This document shows, piece by piece, positions 9,207-18,156 of a DNA stretch of 64,000 nucleotides. A program made the position numbers and the translations under genes. The stretch is from Desulforegula conservatrix Mb1Pa. GTDB taxonomy: Bacteria; Desulfobacterota; Desulfobacteria; Desulfobacterales; Desulforegulaceae. The notes under the pieces are model-generated. The model saw only the letters and a list, made by a program, of their open reading frames with translations, searched no databases and was not told the origin of the DNA. The number at the start of each line of letters is the position of its first letter. Within the stretch, counting starts at the first letter, position 1. The DNA is taken from positions 1 to 64,000 of the forward strand of contig NZ_AUEY01000003.1 in assembly GCF_000426225.1 (NCBI RefSeq), read 5' to 3'.

Positions 9207-9425
9207 ATGCCTGTAGTAAAAATCGAACTTGCCAAAGGCCGTACCATCGCCCAGAAACGGGAGATGGTCAAACTGATCACAGATGCTGTGGTAAAAACTG
9301 CCGGAGTAAAATCCGAGAATGTATGGATAATAATAAACGAATTCGAACCTGATAATTTTTCATCCGGCGGTAACCTTCAGATTGATAAATATGATGCATC
9401 CATGCTGCCGTCTGAAAGTGACTGA
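9207..9425 (+). CDS. 4-oxalocrotonate tautomerase-family protein
   Basis: 72 residues, the usual length of single-domain 4-OT proteins, which act as small oligomers and interconvert keto/enol acids. Pro follows the start Met (MPVVKIEL), giving the catalytic N-terminal proline after Met removal. LAKGRTIAQKREMV and the ENVWIIINEF strand fit the family fold. AGGAG lies upstream of ATG 9207. No aromatic-degradation genes are nearby, so the substrate is unknown. It stands alone between two repeat copies. Confidence 0.88.
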   Translation: MPVVKIELAKGRTIAQKREMVKLITDAVVKTAGVKSENVWIIINEFEPDNFSSGGNLQIDKYDASMLPSESD

Positions 9426-9487
9426 GAAAAATAATCCAGGAAACGAGTCTCAGGACTTTCCGCCAATTCCAGAGGCGCATAAATAAT

Positions 9488-9620
9488 GACAAGATCGTAA
9501 ATAGTCCAATTCCCGTCATTTCTGCGAAGACCGGAGTCCAGAAGTAATTGAAATTACTGAATGCCGGAGCAAGTCCGGCATGACGCTGACGCTCCTTTTT
9601 TGTTTTTTTGCCAGGCCGTC
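9488..9620 (+). repeat. MITE-like dispersed repeat, copy 3
   Basis: Forward copy, somewhat diverged. Flanked by near-matching 8-bp direct repeats, AATAATGA at 9482-9489 and AATGATGA at 9621-9628 (one mismatch), in line with target-site duplication. It takes up much of the 326-nt gap between the tautomerase and YkgJ-type genes; the rest of that gap shows nothing recognisable. Confidence 0.78.
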
Positions 9621-9751
9621 AATGATGATGGTTGCAATATCAGGATGTTTTGATGTATAGAGCCTCGTTTATCAGGCAATGGTTTTAATGTCCTTTTGGC
9701 TCATCAGGCAGGGACAGCAGGCACGGAACTAATTTTTATATTTTTAGAGCA

Positions 9752-10450
9752 ATGAACGACGAAAACATAAAGATTCTTTTTGAAGCAGGTTTTGGCATCG
9801 CCACATCTAATATTGAAGCAGGAACCAGGGCAGCTGTTCTCAGGATTGCGCCCGAAGGCACTGGTTTTGCCGAGGAGCTGACATCAGGAATCGAATCTGA
9901 CAGCTTTTTTTCGGAAATAGCCTGCGGCCCTAATTGTCCTTACTGCTGTTCTATGCAGATCAGAGTCACTCCTCCGGAGGCGCTTCTTGTTGGAGATCAT
10001 GTCATCTCGACTTATTCAGAAGATCAGAGACGAGAACTGCTTAGGAAAATAGCGCATAACCTTGCGCTGACTGATGGCAAAGATCTGGATGAGAAGGTTG
10101 AAAACTGGCACCAGACCCCATGCATTTTTCTTGAGGCAGGCTCATGTTCTCTTTATCCGGTTAGACCATTCATTTGCAGATCATGGCATTCCCTGGACAA
10201 GGGCGCTTGCCTGAAGGCGTATGATCTTAAAAAGAAAAATGCTGAAATCGAGAGTTATCCCCACAGAAATCTTGTTTTTGGAACAATCCGCAAGGGTATG
10301 ATCAAAGGATGTGCATCCAAAGGCCTCCAGTCAGGGATCATGGTCATCACTAAGGCTGTAAAGGCTATTCTTGAATATGAAGGAGATATGGTTGCAGACT
10401 GGCTTGAAGGCAAATATGTTTTCCAGGATTCATTCTTTTTAAAAGAATGA
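9752..10450 (+). CDS. YkgJ-family cysteine-cluster protein
   Basis: 232 residues. Members of this family carry a Cys cluster thought to bind Zn or an Fe-S cluster; their role is not settled. The signature is seen in two parts: CGPNCPYCC near residue 53, and CIFLEAGSCSLYPVRPFICRSWHS near residue 128 (split by spacing of Cys at CxxxxxxxC and RPxxC), with a further Cys at GACLKAY. The ribosome site before ATG 9752 is weak (AGAG). No partner gene is adjacent. Confidence 0.85.
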   Translation: MNDENIKILFEAGFGIATSNIEAGTRAAVLRIAPEGTGFAEELTSGIESDSFFSEIACGPNCPYCCSMQIRVTPPEALLVGDHVISTYSEDQRRELLRKIAHNLALTDGKDLDEKVENWHQTPCIFLEAGSCSLYPVRPFICRSWHSLDKGACLKAYDLKKKNAEIESYPHRNLVFGTIRKGMIKGCASKGLQSGIMVITKAVKAILEYEGDMVADWLEGKYVFQDSFFLKE

Positions 10451-10480
10451 AGCTGGTTTGAAAAAAAACTATATAACGCC

Positions 10481-10554
10481 AGTATTTTTAGATAGTTCTG
10501 GATTTAGGTCTGCGCCGGAATGACGGGAATCGGCGCTTTTTGCGACTTTGCCAA
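10481..10554 (-). repeat. MITE-like dispersed repeat, copy 4 (half element)
   Basis: Only one arm (CTGGATTTAGGTCTGCGCCG) and one terminus (GCTTTTTGCGACTTTGCC) remain, in reverse orientation. It lies between the convergent YkgJ-type gene and the hybrid kinase gene, where it may act as a transcript-end structure. Confidence 0.65.
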
Positions 10555-10579
10555 ATTTATCGGATGTCCGGGTATATAA

Positions 10580-13500
10580 TCAGGCAGACTCCAAAATTTC
10601 CCTCACCTTTGTGGCCAGATCAACCGTTGAAAAAGGCTTCTGTATGAAATGAGCACCTTCTGTAAGAGCGCCTCTGTTTGTGATCAGATCTGTGGCATAT
10701 CCTGACATGAAAAGACATTTTGCACCCGGTTTTATTTTAAGAAACGCATCCGCCAGTTCTTTCCCATTCATCTCAGGCATCACCACATCCGTAATAAGAA
10801 TATGAATATCAAGGGGATATTTTTCAGCAATAGAAAGAGCTTCTAAAGGATTGTCCGAGGTTATGACAGTATAACCATGGTGCCTTAGCACTGCTTTACC
10901 AAGATTAAGGAGAACGGTCTCGTCTTCCACAAACATGACGGTTTCACTGCCACGGTTAACGGCATGAAGTCTGGCCGAAGTGTCCATTTCCTGAATCTCT
11001 TCCTCATAACGAGGTATATAGACAGAAAATGTAGTTCCATGGCCTGGACTGCTTGAAACATCAATAAAACCGCAATTCTGCTTTACAATGCCGTACACTG
11101 TAGCAAGACCGAGTCCTGACCCTTCACCCACATCCTTTGTTGTAAAAAATGGTTCAAAGATGTTTGCAATGACATCTTCGCTCATACCACACCCGTCATC
11201 ACTGACGCTTAAAACTACATATTGACCAGGAATTGATCCTGCGTGCTGCATGCAGTAAACCGGATCAAGGTCTATATTAAAGGTGCTTATTGTAATGGTG
11301 CCCTTGCCTTTTATGGCGTCCCTGGCATTAACCGCAAGATTTGCGAGTATCTGGTCAAGCTGGGTAGGGTCCATGAATACCTTCCAGAGACTGATTGCGG
11401 GCTTAAGGACAAGATTTATTTCTTCGCCTATCATCCTTCCAAGCATTTTAAGCATGCTCGCCACGACATCATTCAAGTCCAAGACTTTGGGCATAACAGT
11501 CTGCTTTCTGGCAAAAGCAAGGAGCTGCCTTGTAAGATCCGCAGATCTGTTTGCGGCTTTCTGGATTTCTGTCAGATAGCCGTGAATAATGTCATCGTCC
11601 TTCATTTTCATGAGGGCCATATCAGAAAAGCCTATGATGGCTTGGAGCATATTGTTGAAATCATGGGCTACTCCTCCGGCAAGACGGCCAATGGACTCCA
11701 TTTTCTGGGACTGAAGAAGCTGGGTGTAAAGTTTTTCCTTTTCCTGCTCTGCAAGCTTTTTCTCTGTGATGTCCATTGTATATCCGGCAAGATATTTCGG
11801 AACGCCATTTATCATCATTGGGAATTTGATGGTCGTATAAGTTTTCCCGTCAAGCTCTTCAACTACTTCGAGGAGTTTGCCTTCTTTCAGAATTTTTTTA
11901 TCATCCTCAATTATGCTTTTTGCAAGATCAGAAGGAAACAGCTCGTCCATTGTTCTTCCCAGAATTTCATCAAGGGGCCTGCCAATCATATTCTCAAAAT
12001 TTCTGCTTAAGTATACAGGCCTGATGTTTTCGTCTTTTATAAAAACATAAATGGGGTTATTTTCCATGAAAAGCCGGAACATTTCAGTTATTTCATGCAG
12101 AGCGCTTTCAGCAGCCTTTCGTTCTGTGATGTCTGAGATTATTATTCCAAGCATTGGCTCCGAATCAGGAACATTAATCCTGAATTTGCTTGTCAGAAAA
12201 ATATGCCCATCACCATATCTGTCAGTCCACTCCTCTTCATAAATTATGTGGCCTTTTTCAAAAGCCTCCCTGTCTTTTGTCAGCATGGCGTCTGCTATAT
12301 CATCAGAGAAAAGCTCGTGCGGGGTTTTGTTTTTCCATTCGTCAAAAGGGAAAAACTGCATAAATTTATCATTGGCGTAAATAGCCCTGAGCTCGGAATC
12401 TTTGATGAGAATAAGGGCAGGAACATGCCTCATGAACGCTGCCATTCTGGCTTCGCTCATTTTAAGGGCGTCCTGGGCCTGATTTTTTTCCAGGGCTTTG
12501 AAAACAGCCTCCATCAGAATGGACAGCTGCAATAAATCAGTGTCGTTATAATCTGTTTCCTTGTTACCAACCCCTATGACCGCAATAATTTTATTTTCTT
12601 TAAATACAGGAAGGGTCATGAATCTTGATATGTTCACATGGCCTTCCGGATAACCTTTTTTTAGATGATTTTCTGCATCGAAGTCATTAAGGATCATGGC
12701 CTTCCTCTGTCTTACAGCTTCTCCCCATATACCTGTCTTTTCAAGCTCATAGCAGGTCATGGGTTTTGTTATGCTGCATTCCTTCATTACATCCCTTGAC
12801 CATGAATTAAGGGAGAACTCCTTTTTTTCTTCATCATAATGGTAAATATAACCGATTTTACTGTGTGTTAGCCTGATTGCCTCATGAAGGGCAAAATCAA
12901 GGAATTCCTGTGAGGTTTCGGATCTATGCTGCATTATGGACAACAAGCTGCTCAGTCGCTCTTCATCTCGCTCCTGTTCATCTTCAGCCTGTTTTCTGGC
13001 TGTAATGTCTCTTATTATAGCCCACATGCCCACAGGTTGATTTTTCTCATCCCGGATTAGAAAAGTTCTCAGTTCCACAGGAAAAACAGAACCGTCTTTT
13101 CTGATGTATTCTTTTTGATAAATTCCTGAATAGCCTTTGGGAAGAATTTCCTCCTCTACGATTGCTGATTCCATTGCATGCCATTTTAAAGGAGTAAGAT
13201 CCATATATGTGAGATTTTTAAACTCATCACCTGTGTAACCCAGCATTTCAATGAATGGCTTGTTGAAATCAATTATATTGCCAGACATATCTGTCTGAAC
13301 AAATGAGTCCATCATGCTTTCATGAAGTCTGCGGAATCTGAATTCACTTTCTGCAAGACGTTCTGATGAGGCTATTATGTCGAGGGTGTTTTTGCGCACA
13401 CGGCGCCTGAGAAGGATATTGAAAATCAGGACTATGATTGCAGTTGAGCACAAAAGAGCAAAAGACTCCCAGATCCATGACGGAATGACCTCATGGATAC

Positions 13501-14317
13501 CTGCTTCCCTGCGTAGCCATTCTTTCATTTTAGTGTAGTAGGGAGAATTTCTGTCGTCTTTCCATGTTTCAAGATAGCGGTTAAGACTTTCCAGTATATC
13601 TTTGTTCGAGTTTTTCCCGACCGTAAAAAAGATGTCAAAAGGATTAAAAACAATTCCGGTTCCCTTGACATCAAAAGATGGACTCTTCCCTGCACCGAAG
13701 ATGCTGCTGACAACTCCTCCGTCAGCTTTTTTATCCTGAACCATTTTTAAGACTTCATCAAAACTCTCAACTTCAAGATACTCGCATTTGAGTCCAAAAG
13801 AATCCGCGAGTTTTTTATAGCTCAGTGCGTTGAAATCATTTTTCATCACGGCAATTCTTTTGCCCTGCATCCTCAGTATTGAATCAAGATCAGAGGATCT
13901 ATGCACATAAACTTCACCCCAAACCGTAAGAACCGGAGTAGAGCAGTAATCCATGAAATTTTCACGGTCCTGTGTCCGGGCAACGCTGGTTAAAACATCA
14001 ACCTCGCCTTTTCTTATGCGCTCCAGCCCTTCAGTCCATGAGCCGTAAACATATTCGATCTGCCAGCCTTCTTTTTCAGCGATTATTTTAAAAAGATCGA
14101 CATAAAAACCTTTTTCAACGCCATCTTTATCTTTAAAAATTGCCGGATAATAATAAAAAGCGCCTATTCTCACGGTTTTTTCAGCAATGGATGAAGATGC
14201 AAAAAATAAAGCAATGAGAATAAAAAAAAGAAGGGAAATACCGAAACACAAAGATGAATCAGTGCACGACTTCCAGTTTTTTTCTGTATTTGAAGTTTTT
14301 ACTGGCTGAACAAGCAT
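10580..14317 (-). CDS. Hybrid sensor histidine kinase: SBP_bac_3-TM-PAS-GAF-PAS-PAS-HK-REC
   Basis: 1,245 residues. A first membrane/signal segment (about 24-44) is followed by a periplasmic family-3 solute-binding domain (about 48-270) as in BvgS/EvgS-type sensors, then a second membrane segment (about 282-303). Cytoplasmic domains in order: PAS, GAF (about 460-610), PAS, PAS, HisKA with GGVAHDFNN phospho-acceptor box, HATPase with GSGLGLATVYGIV, and a C-terminal receiver (VMFVEDE, LITDVVMPEMNG). All catalytic boxes look intact. It likely senses a small polar ligand and relays phosphate to an unlinked partner, since no HPt or output gene is adjacent. ATG 14317 has AAGGG about 10 nt upstream. 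Its GAF domain closely resembles that of the 58-63 kb kinase. Confidence 0.92.
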   Translation of the reverse strand: MLVQPVKTSNTEKNWKSCTDSSLCFGISLLFFILIALFFASSSIAEKTVRIGAFYYYPAIFKDKDGVEKGFYVDLFKIIAEKEGWQIEYVYGSWTEGLERIRKGEVDVLTSVARTQDRENFMDYCSTPVLTVWGEVYVHRSSDLDSILRMQGKRIAVMKNDFNALSYKKLADSFGLKCEYLEVESFDEVLKMVQDKKADGGVVSSIFGAGKSPSFDVKGTGIVFNPFDIFFTVGKNSNKDILESLNRYLETWKDDRNSPYYTKMKEWLRREAGIHEVIPSWIWESFALLCSTAIIVLIFNILLRRRVRKNTLDIIASSERLAESEFRFRRLHESMMDSFVQTDMSGNIIDFNKPFIEMLGYTGDEFKNLTYMDLTPLKWHAMESAIVEEEILPKGYSGIYQKEYIRKDGSVFPVELRTFLIRDEKNQPVGMWAIIRDITARKQAEDEQERDEERLSSLLSIMQHRSETSQEFLDFALHEAIRLTHSKIGYIYHYDEEKKEFSLNSWSRDVMKECSITKPMTCYELEKTGIWGEAVRQRKAMILNDFDAENHLKKGYPEGHVNISRFMTLPVFKENKIIAVIGVGNKETDYNDTDLLQLSILMEAVFKALEKNQAQDALKMSEARMAAFMRHVPALILIKDSELRAIYANDKFMQFFPFDEWKNKTPHELFSDDIADAMLTKDREAFEKGHIIYEEEWTDRYGDGHIFLTSKFRINVPDSEPMLGIIISDITERKAAESALHEITEMFRLFMENNPIYVFIKDENIRPVYLSRNFENMIGRPLDEILGRTMDELFPSDLAKSIIEDDKKILKEGKLLEVVEELDGKTYTTIKFPMMINGVPKYLAGYTMDITEKKLAEQEKEKLYTQLLQSQKMESIGRLAGGVAHDFNNMLQAIIGFSDMALMKMKDDDIIHGYLTEIQKAANRSADLTRQLLAFARKQTVMPKVLDLNDVVASMLKMLGRMIGEEINLVLKPAISLWKVFMDPTQLDQILANLAVNARDAIKGKGTITISTFNIDLDPVYCMQHAGSIPGQYVVLSVSDDGCGMSEDVIANIFEPFFTTKDVGEGSGLGLATVYGIVKQNCGFIDVSSSPGHGTTFSVYIPRYEEEIQEMDTSARLHAVNRGSETVMFVEDETVLLNLGKAVLRHHGYTVITSDNPLEALSIAEKYPLDIHILITDVVMPEMNGKELADAFLKIKPGAKCLFMSGYATDLITNRGALTEGAHFIQKPFSTVDLATKVREILESA

Positions 14318-14469
14318 CTTGTAATTCCCTTATTAATAATACAGGCAAAACTGAGCTATTCAATCTATAAGTCAGCAGCGTCGAGTCAAGCTATACACAT
14401 CAATGTCACAGCATGAACATTTGAAATGAGTCAGGCCGTTTGAATGGCAAGCCTGTTGTTGCATAATTA

Positions 14470-14501
14470 CTGGAAAACCCTTTTGAAAAAGGGTTTTCCA
14501 G
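14470..14501. terminator. Long hairpin in the 14318-14677 gap
   Basis: A near-perfect inverted repeat: CTGGAAAACCCTTTT pairs with AAAAGGGTTTTCCAG across a 2-nt centre (15-bp stem). It lies upstream of the hybrid kinase start and downstream of the csaA end, so it can serve as transcript end for the csaA operon on the minus strand. No clean T-run follows on either side. The rest of this 360-nt gap holds no gene, only a second-family repeat near 14577. Confidence 0.55.
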
Positions 14502-14576
14502 ACCTTTTCCAAAACTTTTATGTTTTTTTTATTACGAGTTGAGAACATATGTTTTTAAAGCAAAAGAATCCATAAC

Positions 14577-14613
14577 CGAAAAGTTTTTGCCAAGCTTGTT
14601 TCAAAAAGCGGCC
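14577..14613. repeat. Second repeat family, copy A
   Basis: AAAAGTTTTTGCCAAGCTTG followed by TTTCAAAAAGCGGCC resembles stretches at 21188-21239 and 48175-48220. All three lie just outside gene ends or starts and can fold around AAGCTT/GAGCTT. Function unknown. Confidence 0.45.
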
Positions 14614-14677
14614 TTTGATCTTTCATTTAAAAGAAGAGTTCAAATTATGACGATGTGAAGTATATGTATAATCGAGC

Positions 14678-15049
14678 TCAGGCCAGTTTCAGCCCATTTG
14701 CCACTTTTCTTTCCGGAATGGCAAGTACAACTGCGCCCGAATCCTGAACAAAACCTGTGACAAGAAATTCTGACATGAATTTTCCTATCTGCCTCGGAGC
14801 AAAGTTGAGGACTCCGATTATCTGCTTACCCACAAGATCTTCAGGCCTGTAAAGATCAGTTATCTGGGCGCTGGATTTTTTTATTCCAAAACCGTCTCCA
14901 AAATCAGCAAAAATCTTATATGCAGGTTTTTTCGCACCAGGGAACTCATGAACCTCGACAACGGTTCCAACCCGAAGCTCCACCCTTTCAAAATCATTCC
15001 ATTCTATTGTTTCATTTGCAGAATTCTTCAAAAATAACTCCATTGTCAT
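14678..15049 (-). CDS. csaA: CsaA-like tRNA-binding-domain protein
   Basis: 123 residues, close to the usual CsaA length of about 110. The OB-fold tRNA-binding domain is seen from VELRVGTVVEV, through GIKKSSAQITDLY and QIIGVLNFAPRQIGKFMSEFLVTGF, ending in AIPERKVANGLKLA. CsaA of Bacillus has secretion-related chaperone activity. Its ATG (15047-15049) overlaps the stop of the GspE-type gene as ATGA, so translation is coupled, making it the last gene of the six-gene operon. A role linked to the ATPase is possible but unproven. Confidence 0.88.
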   Translation of the reverse strand: MTMELFLKNSANETIEWNDFERVELRVGTVVEVHEFPGAKKPAYKIFADFGDGFGIKKSSAQITDLYRPEDLVGKQIIGVLNFAPRQIGKFMSEFLVTGFVQDSGAVVLAIPERKVANGLKLA

Positions 15050-16743
15050 GCATTCCCTGAAACGCAGACCCTCTCAAGCTCAGTAATTGTGGTCACTCCC
15101 CTGAGAACTTTTTTCATGCCGTCGTACCGCAATTCCTTGAACCCAATATCTCTTGCCTTTTTTTGGATATCAAGGATGGAAACGCCGGACGCAACCATGG
15201 CTCTGATTTCTTCTGTTATCAGAAAGACCTCGTGGATTGCTACACGTCCTGAATACCCGGTGTTATTGCAGTCCGCGCATCCGTTGCCCTTGTAAAAAAT
15301 TACTTCACGGTCATTTCTAATTATGAAATATTTCTCTGCGATCTCCTTGTCAACAACATAGGATGTTTTGCATTTATCACAGATTTTTCTGACCAGTCTC
15401 TGGGCCATGACTCCTATTATGGAGGGTGCCACCAGAAACGGTTCGACACCTATTTCTATGAGACGGGTGACAGCTTGAAGCGCATTATTCGTATGAAGGG
15501 TTGCAAGAACCAGATGGCCTGTGAGAGCAGCCTGGGAGGCTATTTTGGCCGTTTCCAGATCCCTTATCTCTCCAATCAGAATGACATCAGGGTCCTGCCT
15601 TAGAAAAGCCCTTAACGCTGCCGCAAAATTAAGATTTATGTCGTGGTTTACCTGAATCTGATTAATCCCTGCGATTCTGTATTCCACGGGATCTTCAATT
15701 GTCATTATATTGACTTCAGGCTTGTTCAACCTTTTCAGTATTGAGAAAAGCGTCGTTGTTTTACCTGATCCCGTGGGGCCTGTAACAAAAAAAACTCCAT
15801 TAGGAGAATTAATTATTCTCTTTACAGCCTCAAGGATTGATTTTGAAAACATCAGCTCTTCAAGTTCAGGAACATCCCTTGCCATAACCTGACCAAGGAT
15901 TCTCATTACTATCTTTTCACCGTAAATGGCTGGAACAGTTGAAATTCTTATATCTACTGATTTACTGGCAAGCTTGAGGGTTATTCTGCCATCCTGTGGT
16001 CTTCTTTTTTCTGTGATATCAAGATTGGCCATGACCTTGTATCTTGAAACCATGGGAGCAAGAAGCGCGTGTTCAAGCCTGAGCCTTTCTTGTAGAACGC
16101 CGTCAATCCTGAAACGGATATGAAGCATATCTTCCCTTGGCTCTATGTGAATATCACTTGCCCTCTCTTTGACCGCCAGCAGAATTACTCCACTAGCAAG
16201 CTCGATCATGGCCTTGTCGCCAGCTATTTTTTCGATCTGCTCATGGGTGATCTTGCCCTGTCCTTTGAATAGTGCGTTATCAAAAATTCTTCCTATGGCT
16301 CCTTCAAGAGAATCCTTGGACTGGTAATTAATTGATATCGCATCGGAAATTTCACCAGGAAAAGAAAACACCGGGCTTACAAGCTTTCCAGATACCATCC
16401 TGAGCGCCTGGATTCTATCCTGATCATTTGGCCGGTCAGTCGCCACGGTAATAGTGGAGCCAAGCATATATAGAGGTATGGCATTGTATTTTATGGCATT
16501 CTCAAGACTCAGGTGAGAAAGGGCTTCTTTCTGAAAAAGGGTTTTTTCAAGGTCGACATAAGCCACGGATATGGCGTCTCCCCATCTTTTTCCTATCTCA
16601 TTCCTTGGAAGAGCCGCTATCTCCAGAAGGTGATCCCTCAGCTTCTCGCCCGAGTCCCCAAGTTTCATCATCAGCCTTGAAATCTCTTCGGAAGAAAGAA
16701 CTCCATCTGAAACAAGTTTTACCGCGAAAGACTTTTCACTCAT
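15046..16743 (-). CDS. GspE/PilB-family type II/IV secretion or pilus ATPase
   Basis: 565 residues. These hexameric cytoplasmic ATPases power pilus extension or type II secretion. An N-terminal T2SSE_N/MshEN-like domain (about 1-140) is followed by the ATPase core with Walker A GPTGSGKTTT, Asp box EDPVEY, Walker B ILIGEIRD and His box HLVLATLHTNNA. A tetracysteine zinc site comes last (CDKCK ... CADCNNTGYSGR). The core is intact. The RLGxxL repeats that mark c-di-GMP-binding MshEN domains are not obvious. No PilC, pilin or secretin gene is nearby, so it is an orphan motor. The start overlaps the preceding 52-aa ORF by 8 nt, with GGAAAGG upstream. Confidence 0.92.
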   Translation of the reverse strand: MSEKSFAVKLVSDGVLSSEEISRLMMKLGDSGEKLRDHLLEIAALPRNEIGKRWGDAISVAYVDLEKTLFQKEALSHLSLENAIKYNAIPLYMLGSTITVATDRPNDQDRIQALRMVSGKLVSPVFSFPGEISDAISINYQSKDSLEGAIGRIFDNALFKGQGKITHEQIEKIAGDKAMIELASGVILLAVKERASDIHIEPREDMLHIRFRIDGVLQERLRLEHALLAPMVSRYKVMANLDITEKRRPQDGRITLKLASKSVDIRISTVPAIYGEKIVMRILGQVMARDVPELEELMFSKSILEAVKRIINSPNGVFFVTGPTGSGKTTTLFSILKRLNKPEVNIMTIEDPVEYRIAGINQIQVNHDINLNFAAALRAFLRQDPDVILIGEIRDLETAKIASQAALTGHLVLATLHTNNALQAVTRLIEIGVEPFLVAPSIIGVMAQRLVRKICDKCKTSYVVDKEIAEKYFIIRNDREVIFYKGNGCADCNNTGYSGRVAIHEVFLITEEIRAMVASGVSILDIQKKARDIGFKELRYDGMKKVLRGVTTITELERVCVSGNA

Positions 16744-16894
16744 TGGCCTTTCCTTTATTTTTCTTGTCTCTGAGCATTTTCATGATCTCATCCTGGGACA
16801 TTGCCCGTGGTTTTTCAGCCTGCTTCTTTCCTTCATCTTCCTCAATTTCCTTAAGCATGGCATCAAGATCATACTTTTCGGTATCAGCAGCCAT
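16736..16894 (-). CDS. 52-aa protein with FliM-like CheY-docking motif (putative)
   Basis: A short frame of 52 codons plus TGA, beginning at ATG 16894, only 1 nt after the response-regulator stop, and overlapping the GspE-type start by 8 nt. AAAGGTGA provides a ribosome site. The product is highly charged and likely helical. Residues 32-41 read MSQDEIMKML, which closely resembles the N-terminal CheY-binding segment of FliM (commonly LSQDEIDALL). An earlier LDAMLKEIEEDE segment is acidic. The tight overlaps with both neighbours support that it is translated. Inferred role: adaptor that binds the adjacent CheY-like regulator. No homologue is claimed. Confidence 0.7.
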   Translation of the reverse strand: MAADTEKYDLDAMLKEIEEDEGKKQAEKPRAMSQDEIMKMLRDKKNKGKANE

Positions 16895-16895
16895 T

Positions 16896-17279
16896 TCATT
16901 CACCTTTATTTATATTCAGAGTTTCAAGTATGATTTCCTTAATCTGGTCTATGGGCGTATCCTTGCGTATATAATGGGACGCGCCTTTTTCAATGCATTG
17001 CTGTACAGTTTCAATATCTGAAACTGAAGTCATCATTATTACGCAGGCATCGGGGAACTCTTTCATTATATCTATAAGGGCTTCATCACCGGTTTTTTCA
17101 GGCATGTTAATGTCCATGAGAAGCAGATCAGGCCTGGTTTTTCGAAAGATATCGATGGCCTCGTTCCCGTTTTTGGCCTCCCCTACAATCTCGGCTCCTA
17201 TGGTTTTAAGGACAGATTTTATGAACATCCTGATATGATTTTCATCATCTGCAACCACAACCCTGAATTTATCAGCCAT
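16896..17279 (-). CDS. CheY-like single-domain response regulator
   Basis: 127 residues, a receiver domain only. Acidic pair near the start (VVADDENH), phospho-acceptor Asp in LLLMDINMPEKTG, Thr/Ser switch in IMMTSVS, and Lys in IRKDTP. CAGGAGA precedes ATG 17279. It overlaps the upstream kinase gene by 8 nt, so the kinase is the likely phospho-donor. With no output domain, it must act by binding a partner, as CheY does; the following 52-aa product and the GspE-type ATPase are the obvious candidates. Confidence 0.93.
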   Translation of the reverse strand: MADKFRVVVADDENHIRMFIKSVLKTIGAEIVGEAKNGNEAIDIFRKTRPDLLLMDINMPEKTGDEALIDIMKEFPDACVIMMTSVSDIETVQQCIEKGASHYIRKDTPIDQIKEIILETLNINKGE

Positions 17280-18156
17280 TATTTATCTCCTGAATTGGCA
17301 GAAACACCGAAAAGGAGGCCCCATTACCAGGTTCGCTTGCAAGTGATATGGTGCCGCCGTGTGCCTCGATTATTTTTTTTGTGATTGAAAGCCCAAGCCC
17401 TGTACTATGTTCTCCTGCCGTAGGTCTTGCGCTGAGTCTTGTAAATTCGCCGAAAAGCTTTGCCCTGTCATCTTCCGTAAATCCTGGCCCCTGGTCTGAT
17501 ACAATGAATACAGCTTTTTCAGCTTCCTTCTTCAAGCCAACTTTGACCGTTGAACCACTTGGTGAAAACTTAAGGGCATTGCTTGTGAAATTGTCTATGA
17601 CCTGGATTATCCTTGAAGAATCAAGATAAACAAGGCCAAAATGTTCGAGATTGGACTCAAGGCGGATGTTCTTCTTGTCCGCCTGAATGCTGAATATTCT
17701 CATTCGTTCGAAAACAAGTTTGCTGAAATCGGTCCATTCTTTTTTTATTGTCAGTTTTCCGCTTTCAAAAGCCGAAACGTCCAGGATTTCATTGATCAGA
17801 TCAATGAGATGCCTGCTTGCGTCGTTAATAACCTTGATAAATTCTTTCTGTTCTTCACTGAGCGGCCCCATATTCTGATCAAGCAGCAATTCGCTCAAGC
17901 CGCGTATCGAGATGAGCGGATTTCTGAGGTCATGGGCCGTCATGCCTATCATCCGATTCTTGAACTGATTGGCTTCATGCAGTTTTCTTTCGGCAAATGA
18001 GTAGTCAAGAACAAGCTTTTTAAACAGTTCGTGATTGATCCTGTCATCTTTTTTTACCGCAGATAGCTCCATGACAGAGCTGATTAGAGAAGATATAAGC
18101 GGCGTCTTAAGTTCTGAAGGATCAGCCGCGCATATTTTTTCAAGAATTAGGTGCAT
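17272..18156 (-). CDS. Soluble sensor histidine kinase
   Basis: 294 residues with no membrane segment, so cytoplasmic. A helical N-terminus of about 70 residues has no known sensor fold. It is followed by HisKA with the phospho-acceptor box MTAHDLRNPLISIRG, then HATPase with a DQGPGF box, HSTGLGLSITKKIIEAHGG and GNGASFSVFLP. All boxes are intact. It overlaps the upstream di-iron protein gene by 17 nt and the downstream regulator by 8 nt. Having no sensor domain of its own, it probably takes its input from the di-iron protein; that is inference from context. Confidence 0.93.
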   Translation of the reverse strand: MHLILEKICAADPSELKTPLISSLISSVMELSAVKKDDRINHELFKKLVLDYSFAERKLHEANQFKNRMIGMTAHDLRNPLISIRGLSELLLDQNMGPLSEEQKEFIKVINDASRHLIDLINEILDVSAFESGKLTIKKEWTDFSKLVFERMRIFSIQADKKNIRLESNLEHFGLVYLDSSRIIQVIDNFTSNALKFSPSGSTVKVGLKKEAEKAVFIVSDQGPGFTEDDRAKLFGEFTRLSARPTAGEHSTGLGLSITKKIIEAHGGTISLASEPGNGASFSVFLPIQEINNG

